From the NCBI GenBank assembly GCA_002719595.1, contig PBEJ01000020.1, positions 29,237-35,296 on the forward strand: DNA of 6,060 bases, in the 5' to 3' direction. The position numbers and the translations under genes were made by a program. The notes under the pieces are model-generated. The model made no database searches, had not been told where the DNA came from, and was given only the letters and a program-made list of their open reading frames with translations. How positions within the stretch are numbered: position 1 is the stretch's first letter; every line of letters starts with the position of its first letter. Below, in pieces: positions 1 through 4,851 of the stretch. Origin of the DNA: Verrucomicrobiales bacterium. Lineage in GTDB: Bacteria > Verrucomicrobiota > Verrucomicrobiia > Limisphaerales > UBA1100.

Positions 1-695
1 CGCTGCACCATGGCAATCCCCACCTTATGTACCCGCCCAACAATTTCATCATCCTGATCAAATCCCACATCCAATTTTTTTGCCATATCAGCCAACATCT
101 CCTGTATCGCTTCACGACAATCAGTTAGGTGCGTTACTTTAATGGATACAGGGATGGCAAAGATTCGACCCTCCTCTTTCAATTCCTGTTGCGCTTTCAT
201 GGCGATGTAAGCTGGGCCATCCAAAAAAGGGGTCACCCGATCATTCATCAGATACACATTACCCTCGGGAAAAACTGTCAGCCCGTAACGTCCGTCAATC
301 ACCGTTTCCACTGCATCCTTGAGAGATTGTCGATCGCTCCCGTCGCGGTTTACCGAAAAGGCTCCCATTCGTTGCATCACCCAAGCCACCCTACTATCAC
401 GCTCAAACACATCATAAGCAGCCATGAAGAACGACCACAAATCGATCTGCCGGCAGGCTTCCACCATTATTTGAGGATCACTATGGGTGGAGTGATTGGG
501 CAGTAGTAGCAAGCGCGCTCCGTGCTGCCGATTGATATCCTTGAGGGCCTGATAATTCTCCACTTGGACCGATTCCAATAAATGCATTGGACCCGGTAAA
601 TGGAAGCGCTTGTTTCCCTGTTCGCCCAGCCAAGCCACCAGCCGATTTGGTTTGGGTGGGTAATAATTGTAGGGAATATCGGCGAACTGCAGCAT
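1..695 (-). CDS. PlsC-like glycerolipid acyltransferase, C-terminus cut by window edge
   Basis: This is a probable membrane-associated acyltransferase of the PlsC/LPLAT superfamily, which moves an acyl chain from acyl-ACP or acyl-CoA to a lysophospholipid or related acceptor. The 231 complete codons visible carry the family blocks in order: the HX4D catalytic motif in PNHSTHSD (His68, Asp73), block II around GAFSVNR (111-117, Arg117), block III FPEGN (142-146, binding the acceptor phosphate) and block IV IPVSIKV (181-187). No membrane segment is visible in this part. The reading frame stays open to the left edge, so the 3' end is missing. ATG at 695 is the first start after an in-frame stop at 708-710, and no clear Shine-Dalgarno precedes it. 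The gene follows an intrinsic terminator, so it is probably its own unit. Block III has Asn where Thr is usual (FPEGT), so the acceptor is uncertain and a lysophosphatidate substrate is not assured. Confidence 0.88.
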   Translation of the reverse strand, partial: MLQFADIPYNYYPPKPNRLVAWLGEQGNKRFHLPGPMHLLESVQVENYQALKDINRQHGARLLLLPNHSTHSDPQIMVEACRQIDLWSFFMAAYDVFERDSRVAWVMQRMGAFSVNRDGSDRQSLKDAVETVIDGRYGLTVFPEGNVYLMNDRVTPFLDGPAYIAMKAQQELKEEGRIFAIPVSIKVTHLTDCREAIQEMLADMAKKLDVGFDQDDEIVGRVHKVGIAMVQ

Positions 696-709
696 AAAAC
701 CTAAGGTTT

Positions 710-738
710 ATCTTACAAAAAAAAAGGCGACACCTCAA
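710..738 (-). promoter_or_regulatory. Candidate sigma70-type promoter overlapping the terminator
   Basis: On the minus strand, TTGAGG (738-733, 4 of 6 to the -35 consensus) and TAAGAT (715-710, 4 of 6 to the -10 consensus) are exactly 17 bases apart, and the spacer contains the 3' arm and T-tract of the terminator. A start near 703 would leave a leader of only about 8 bases before the acyltransferase ATG at 695. Because the terminator ends just before that gene, a promoter here or readthrough is needed to express it. The match is moderate and was found by eye. Confidence 0.35.
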
Positions 739-747
739 GACATCGCC
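717..747 (-). terminator. Intrinsic terminator of the upstream gene cluster
   Basis: Read on the minus strand, GGCGATGTC (747-739), loop TTGA (738-735) and GGTGTCGCC (734-726) form a 9-bp stem with three G-T wobbles in its upper half, followed directly by nine T (725-717). This is a classic rho-independent terminator, lying 24 bases after the stop of the isomerase-like gene and 22 bases before the acyltransferase start. Seen from the plus strand there is no matching T-tract, so it works in one direction only. Confidence 0.85.
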
Positions 748-770
748 CGCTTTGAGTTATTTTTACCCTC

Positions 771-1664
771 TCAACCCTTCAGTGCCTTCTGCGCTCCTGC
801 AGCAGTAATAGCCAGGCATTCCTTGATATCAGGAATCGGGTTGGCGGCATTTTCCTCATATTCCAAGCTCAAAGCACCATCAGCCGGAAAGCGGACCTTT
901 TTGAGTGCCTTAAAAACACCCACCACATCCAAGTGCCCTTTACCCAAAATAACTCCATGGGTTTTTTTCTTTTGCTCAGCAAAATCTTTAAGGTGAATGC
1001 CATACAATCGATCACCCAGTTTGTGGATCACCTCCACCGGATCTTCTGAACTGCGAATATAATGCCCAAGATCCGCGCAAAAACCAATGCGCTTATCATG
1101 GCCTTTCACAGCCTTTAATCCATCCTCAATCTTATCATACAAGGCATCGGGCCCGTGATTATGGATGGCGATCCGGATATTATATTTTTTAACCAGTTTA
1201 TCGAGGCTCTCAAAACTATCGGGCTTGGGATTGGCACTGATATTGGGAATCCCGGCCAACTTAGCGAACTGAAAGATCTTTTCATTGGCTTCATGGTTCT
1301 TGCTGAATGCATTAACGCCGTGCGCACTCACACTCATGTCATGCTTAGCCAGCTTGGCATTCATTTCGGCGATCTTGGCCTTGTCCGGCGTAATCGGATA
1401 ATGCCTTCCGAAAAACTCGACCCAATGGAGGCCCAAGTCGTCAATCTTTTGCAGTGCTCCCTCTTTACCATCAATACCAAAAGCTCGCAGCGAATAGCTT
1501 TGGATTCCCATCGGGAAACCGCCATATTTCTTGAGGGAAGCGGCGCGAGCACTGGAGAGCTTCACGGACTTGGCAAAAATTTGAGGCACATCAAACCAGG
1601 TAGCCCCCGCTGCTGCTGCAGTGGTGAGTGTGGTTTGCAAAAACGAACGTCGATTTAAATTCAT
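771..1664 (-). CDS. Tat-exported xylose-isomerase-like TIM barrel protein (sugar phosphate isomerase/epimerase family)
   Basis: A 297-residue protein of the AP endonuclease 2/xylose isomerase-like TIM barrel family, whose members isomerise, epimerise or hydrate sugars and sugar acids with a divalent metal. The N-terminus has a twin-arginine signal, NRRSFLQ (residues 4-10) followed by an Ala/Thr-rich stretch to about 31, implying folded export to the periplasm. The barrel starts at MGIQSYSLR (52-60). Likely metal or catalytic residues are His168/His170 in AIHNHG, Asp198 and His201 in ADLGH, His224 and Asp227 in IHLKD, and Glu268/Glu270 in LEYEE. His168 sits where many relatives have Glu. ATG at 1664 places the Tat motif correctly, though the upstream leader is AT-rich with no Shine-Dalgarno. 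It lies 76 bases downstream of the exported amidohydrolase and ends at the terminator, so the two are probably cotranscribed. The substrate cannot be read from sequence; isomerase, epimerase or 3-keto-sugar hydratase roles are all possible. Confidence 0.9.
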   Translation of the reverse strand: MNLNRRSFLQTTLTTAAAAGATWFDVPQIFAKSVKLSSARAASLKKYGGFPMGIQSYSLRAFGIDGKEGALQKIDDLGLHWVEFFGRHYPITPDKAKIAEMNAKLAKHDMSVSAHGVNAFSKNHEANEKIFQFAKLAGIPNISANPKPDSFESLDKLVKKYNIRIAIHNHGPDALYDKIEDGLKAVKGHDKRIGFCADLGHYIRSSEDPVEVIHKLGDRLYGIHLKDFAEQKKKTHGVILGKGHLDVVGVFKALKKVRFPADGALSLEYEENAANPIPDIKECLAITAAGAQKALKG

Positions 1665-1701
1665 AATTTAATGAGATTGAAAAAATAATGATCCCACCCC
1701 A

Positions 1702-1740
1702 CAGCACTTGCAAGGGCATTCGCGTGATTGCATTTTGCTG
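1702..1740 (-). repeat. Inverted repeat directly after the amidohydrolase stop
   Basis: On the minus strand CAGCA (1740-1736) pairs with TGCTG (1706-1702), and, inside a 3/2 internal loop, TGCAA (1732-1728) pairs with TTGCA (1713-1709), with a 14-base apical loop. The structure begins one base after the TAG stop at 1741. No T-tract follows at once; the nearest six-T run (1685-1680) is 16 bases further. It therefore looks more like an mRNA stabilising or attenuating stem between two cotranscribed genes than a classical terminator. A chance hairpin remains possible. Confidence 0.4.
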
Positions 1741-2685
1741 CTAATTAACCTGAACCCCATAAAATTTCGCTGCATTTCTCCAGAAGAGCTTTTCAGCCAC
1801 ACCTCTTCCTTTGGCCGAAAAATATTCATTAATAATTGCCAGTTGCTCCCCATATTCCCCACCCCGATCAGTTACCGGCCAGTTGCTACCATAAATAATC
1901 CTATCCTCCCCAAAGGATTCATACACCACATGAAAAATCGGTGCATAATAACTTACCCTCTTCGGGGCCGGACTGCGATTACTGCGCTGGAAAATACCTG
2001 AAATTTTGCAGGATACATTCGGATAGGTAGCCGCCTGCTCTACTTTTTTAGCCCAAGCTGCTTCAGCCGGCCCTCCATTAATTATAAGACCTGTGAGGTG
2101 ATTAATGAGGATCTTCAGTTTCGGCAGGCGCTTGGCAATCAACATTACATCATCCAGATCATAATTAGCCATCAAGACATCCAATGTTAACCCTTTATCA
2201 GACAACAACTTCAAATCCCGCCAGACTGCATCATTAAAGCCATCGACCCCTTCTGCGAAACTGCGAAGTCGAATCCCTACATAGCGTTTATCTTTCGCAA
2301 ACCTATCCAAGTGCTTGGCAAATTGTGGCGTACCCACCGGTAAATTTCCCACCACTCCAACATAGTGTTTCGGATTGTGCGCCGTGATATCCAGTACCCA
2401 CTGATTGTCTTCCACCAAATCACTCGCCTCTACAATTACAGTGGCCGTAATTCCATTGGCTTTGGTGACTTGATCATAATTTTGGGGCAACACCTGCCGG
2501 TAAAGCACCTGATCTGAAGGTTTCGGCCATGGCACCCCTCCCTTACGGGCGGTATCATACAAATGAATATGGGTATCAATAACTGGAATACCTCCAGTCG
2601 CTCCTCCGTTTTCTGCAGCAAGACCACTAAAAAATAATCCACCACAAAATAGAGACACACAATATATGAACCGGTTTGAAAGCAT
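1741..2685 (-). CDS. Secreted amidohydrolase-family protein, L-fuconolactonase-like (COG3618)
   Basis: A 314-residue metal-dependent hydrolase-fold protein of the Amidohydro_2/COG3618 group, which includes L-fuconolactonase and 2-pyrone-4,6-dicarboxylate lactonase; such enzymes open sugar or dicarboxylate lactones. Residues 1-24 form a Sec signal peptide (hydrophobic core, small residues LAA at 22-24), so the enzyme should be periplasmic. The barrel opens with VIDTHIHLYD (35-44), giving the HxH pair His39/His41. VIVEASDLVEDNQWVLD (83-99), VGIRLRSFA (136-144) and INHLTG (194-199, His196) are family landmarks, and YGSNWPVTD (265-273) is the C-terminal motif. In that motif Asn268 occupies the place where many superfamily members have the metal-binding Asp. 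The length fits the family plus signal peptide. Start ATG 2685 has a weak AAGAG six bases upstream. It follows the dehydrogenase homologue by 43 bases and precedes the Tat-exported TIM barrel protein, suggesting a shared carbohydrate role. The exact substrate is unknown. Confidence 0.87.
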   Translation of the reverse strand: MLSNRFIYCVSLFCGGLFFSGLAAENGGATGGIPVIDTHIHLYDTARKGGVPWPKPSDQVLYRQVLPQNYDQVTKANGITATVIVEASDLVEDNQWVLDITAHNPKHYVGVVGNLPVGTPQFAKHLDRFAKDKRYVGIRLRSFAEGVDGFNDAVWRDLKLLSDKGLTLDVLMANYDLDDVMLIAKRLPKLKILINHLTGLIINGGPAEAAWAKKVEQAATYPNVSCKISGIFQRSNRSPAPKRVSYYAPIFHVVYESFGEDRIIYGSNWPVTDRGGEYGEQLAIINEYFSAKGRGVAEKLFWRNAAKFYGVQVN

Positions 2686-2691
2686 AGAAAA

Positions 2692-2696
2692 CTCTT
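2692..2696 (-). promoter_or_regulatory. Weak ribosome binding site of the amidohydrolase
   Basis: AAGAG lies six bases upstream of the ATG at 2685 on the minus strand. It is the only start in the window with anything resembling a Shine-Dalgarno at proper spacing, and it supports this ATG, which also gives an intact signal peptide. Confidence 0.4.
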
Positions 2697-2728
2697 AATC
2701 AGGCTCCCTACCTTGTCCAATGAAAAGC

Positions 2729-3769
2729 TTAAAGCGAGGCCTTAATTTTAGCAGCTAGATCAGGCAAATACATGGGCGAACTACCACACAAAACCGCATC
2801 AGCTCCCGCATCAATGAAATCCTGATAATCTGATACTGAAGAAACGCCTCCTACTGCCGCTAAGGCTAGGTTTAAACCCTCTGCATTAATCGCTGCCTTA
2901 GCCTCCCGCACGGCTACTACGCAAGGCTCATGTATGATACGACCCAAAACACCTGCCCGAACATAATCCTCACCAAAAACCGGGCGACCATCGCGGTGCA
3001 ACACTTCACGTGAAATTCCATTTACTAAGGTAATCCCATCAGCCACTCCGGCAACCACCCTCAGAAAAGAGCTTTGTAAATCAGCGTCGGGAAACACACC
3101 CACTTTTAGAAGTAAACGCGTTTGACCTATGGCGGATCGGACTGCCTTGGTAACTGTATCAGTCAACTCCATATCCATATACACCTGACCTTCAGCCGAG
3201 CAAACATTGGGGCAGGAATAATTGGCTTCCACCACATCGGCTCCTGCCTCTGCAGCCCACGCCGCGCACTTTGCATAATCTTCAGCCACCTGTGCTGCAC
3301 TCCAATCCGTCTCTGGACTGGCAACGACCGACACAATCAACCGTTGACCTTCGATCAATGAATTTTTCGCTCTGCTAATATCCTCACGCCAAAAAGAGGG
3401 GTCCATGGACGGCATCCCAAAGCAAACCGCTGAACTAATCTGAGAGAGATCTTCAGGGAAATCTTGAGTCGCATACACCGGTCCATCCCCTGTATCTGCA
3501 TCTACAAACACCCAATTGGGAACCGGATAACACTCACGTTTTATTGAACGTACTGTCTTATAGGTCAGTAAATCCCAACCGCGCGCAGCATAACCAGATA
3601 TCCATTTGGCATTGGGCAACAAACCTGCAGCTATACCAAGAGGGCTACTGACCTGTTGGCCAAGAAACTCAAACGAATCAGTAGAGGGTAACTCTGGCAC
3701 TGCACCCAACTGCGGTCCTCGATCAAAATTATCCTGATAAGAGGCAGAGATGTTATAGGAGAAATCCAC
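2729..3769 (-). CDS. Dihydroorotate dehydrogenase-like FMN protein (class 1-like)
   Basis: A 346-residue cytoplasmic FMN TIM barrel of the dihydroorotate/dihydropyrimidine dehydrogenase family. Family marks are SSPLGIAAGLL (41-51), Lys71 in TYKTV, NYSCPN (183-188) with Cys186 at the class 1 catalytic-base position (class 2 has Ser), Lys222 in LLKVG, Asn250 in LVNG, and FMN-phosphate loops VGGVSS (306-311) and CGSS (328-331). It has no N-terminal membrane helix and no Fe-S cluster motif, which argues against quinone-linked class 2 and against a DPD-type fusion. The loop CFGMPS (116-121) matches the class 1 NSMGLPN loop, but its leading Asn, an orotate ligand in characterised enzymes, is not kept, and Ser/Thr after Asn250 is Gly. 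It may therefore reduce or oxidise another substrate. The start is GTG at 3769; an in-frame stop at 3785-3787 rules out a longer ATG form, and the next Met is residue 119. No Shine-Dalgarno is seen. No pyrimidine genes are adjacent. It lies 34 bases after the VWA lipoprotein gene. Confidence 0.9.
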   Translation of the reverse strand: MDFSYNISASYQDNFDRGPQLGAVPELPSTDSFEFLGQQVSSPLGIAAGLLPNAKWISGYAARGWDLLTYKTVRSIKRECYPVPNWVFVDADTGDGPVYATQDFPEDLSQISSAVCFGMPSMDPSFWREDISRAKNSLIEGQRLIVSVVASPETDWSAAQVAEDYAKCAAWAAEAGADVVEANYSCPNVCSAEGQVYMDMELTDTVTKAVRSAIGQTRLLLKVGVFPDADLQSSFLRVVAGVADGITLVNGISREVLHRDGRPVFGEDYVRAGVLGRIIHEPCVVAVREAKAAINAEGLNLALAAVGGVSSVSDYQDFIDAGADAVLCGSSPMYLPDLAAKIKASL

Positions 3770-3803
3770 GAATGATGAAGATACCTATACATGAGCCTAA
3801 TGG

Positions 3804-4787
3804 CTAGTTTTCAACGAAATTGTAGCTCCCCCCACTATCATCGGCAATTTGCTTAAGAGCCTGCTCCCCACTCCGATCCATAAAACCAACCGTGTTTATT
3901 TGAGCTTTGAGCCTCGCATTGGCAGCACGAATCTTATTTGGCACACTTTCATGGAAAGCTCCATCAGTCAGAAGCCATATCGCCTCGGCCTTAAGATTGA
4001 AGGCACTGTAAAGAGCTGACATGGGGCGGGTTCCCCCGTCACATTCGACCAAATTAACCCATTTGATAGCTTCTGATATATTTTCAGGCGTAGCCTTGAG
4101 AAGTTTACCTCCGGGCATCGGCAGCTCAACAGTGTCATAGAAAAAAATGAAAAATTCCATTTCCGGAGACAGGGTTTTTAGTGTTCGCTTCAATTCTATT
4201 TTAGCCTTATCGAGCCGACTTTCCCGACCTGCCCGACTTTTCATGCTCCCTGACTTATCAATCACAAACACCAAACGACTTGCTTTACTGGAGGTCCCAA
4301 AAAAGCTCACACCCTCCTCAGGCTTAGTATAAAGCATCTGTAAGTTTGCGACCGCTGAAGGGTGCCCTGCCTTGGCCGCACTCCTCCAAAAGATTTCCGC
4401 AGCTTTTTTATTTACCGGAACCCCTAGACCAGCAAAATGAATATTACCCAAATCCACCTGAGCATTGGCATCACCACCCTTTGCTCGACGAATCAATGCC
4501 TGCATTTCTTGCTGGCTTGGAATCTGTGGCTGAGCAGGCTCTGAAACGTTAGCTCCACCCACAAAGGATCCACCATTTTCCTTGGCAGGAGTTACAAGCT
4601 TTGGCTCTGAATTTAAAGAGGATGAAGAATTAGACGCAATTACCTCCTCCTCTCCTTTAACCAATTTCTTTCCGCTCTTTGATACCCGCGGATTAGTTTT
4701 CTGCTCTTTTATTTCAGATTCGTTGGAACATCCAGAGAGGAAGAATAAAACAAGAGAAGCGCAGAAAAACCTAAAGCTCAACTTCAT
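3804..4787 (-). CDS. Lipoprotein with Sel1-like repeat and von Willebrand factor A domain
   Basis: A 327-residue probable outer-membrane lipoprotein. Residues 1-20 form a lipoprotein signal with lipobox LSGC (Cys20 lipidated); Ser at +2 does not signal inner-membrane retention. Residues 21-92 are a charged, Ser/Gly/Pro-rich linker. One Sel1-like repeat (about 105-141: GDANAQVDLG, then a GLGVP turn and a KAAEIFWRSAAKAGH helix) is followed by the beginning of a second. A VWA domain (about 170-325) has a complete MIDAS set: DKSGS (Asp177, Ser179, Ser181), Thr253 in GGTRP and Asp275 in LLTDG. Both modules mediate protein contacts, so an envelope adaptor or assembly role is likely, with no enzymatic motif visible. 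No TonB/ExbBD, MoxR ATPase or partner VWA gene lies within the window. ATG 4787 is chosen because it starts the lipoprotein signal exactly; no Shine-Dalgarno precedes it. The gene is 64 bases after pepA and 34 before the dehydrogenase homologue. Confidence 0.9.
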   Translation of the reverse strand: MKLSFRFFCASLVLFFLSGCSNESEIKEQKTNPRVSKSGKKLVKGEEEVIASNSSSSLNSEPKLVTPAKENGGSFVGGANVSEPAQPQIPSQQEMQALIRRAKGGDANAQVDLGNIHFAGLGVPVNKKAAEIFWRSAAKAGHPSAVANLQMLYTKPEEGVSFFGTSSKASRLVFVIDKSGSMKSRAGRESRLDKAKIELKRTLKTLSPEMEFFIFFYDTVELPMPGGKLLKATPENISEAIKWVNLVECDGGTRPMSALYSAFNLKAEAIWLLTDGAFHESVPNKIRAANARLKAQINTVGFMDRSGEQALKQIADDSGGSYNFVEN

Positions 4788-4805
4788 AGTTCAAACTAAT
4801 CTGCT

Positions 4806-4834
4806 AATACAAAATGTGCAAACCACACTATCAA
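4806..4834 (-). promoter_or_regulatory. Candidate promoter for the VWA lipoprotein gene
   Basis: In the 64-base gap after pepA, the minus strand has TTGATA (4834-4829, 5 of 6 to the -35 consensus), a 17-base spacer, and TGTATT (4811-4806, 4 of 6 to the -10 consensus). Transcription would begin near 4799, about 12 bases before the ATG. The gap is AT-rich, so chance matches are easy, and no terminator separates pepA from this gene; readthrough from pepA is equally possible. Confidence 0.27.
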
Positions 4835-4851
4835 ATCAAATTGAGTATTCA

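Noticed and set aside
129..506. Plus-strand open frame of 125 residues and a second minus-strand frame (481-738) near the left end
   Set aside because: The minus frame from 695 to the left edge encodes all PlsC blocks in order; the other frames are its shadows, and the 481-738 frame would read through the terminator hairpin.
1155..1658. Long open frame on the plus strand, opposite the TIM barrel gene
   Set aside because: It is antisense to a clear family protein, its translation has no recognisable domain, and no ribosome site or terminator serves it. The opposite strand explains it.
2701..2728. GGTAGGGAG-like purine run before the amidohydrolase as its Shine-Dalgarno
   Set aside because: It lies more than 20 bases from the ATG, too far to position a ribosome there.
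3794..3805. Tiny hairpin AGCC-TAAT-GGCT at the lipoprotein stop as a terminator
   Set aside because: The stem is four base pairs with no T-tract on either strand; this is expected by chance.
3784..3814. TTGAAA (3814-3809) and TATAGG (3789-3784) as a promoter for the dehydrogenase homologue
   Set aside because: The spacer is 19 bases, longer than preferred, the -10 is only 4 of 6, and the pair overlaps the end of the upstream gene. Cotranscription across a 34-base gap is simpler.
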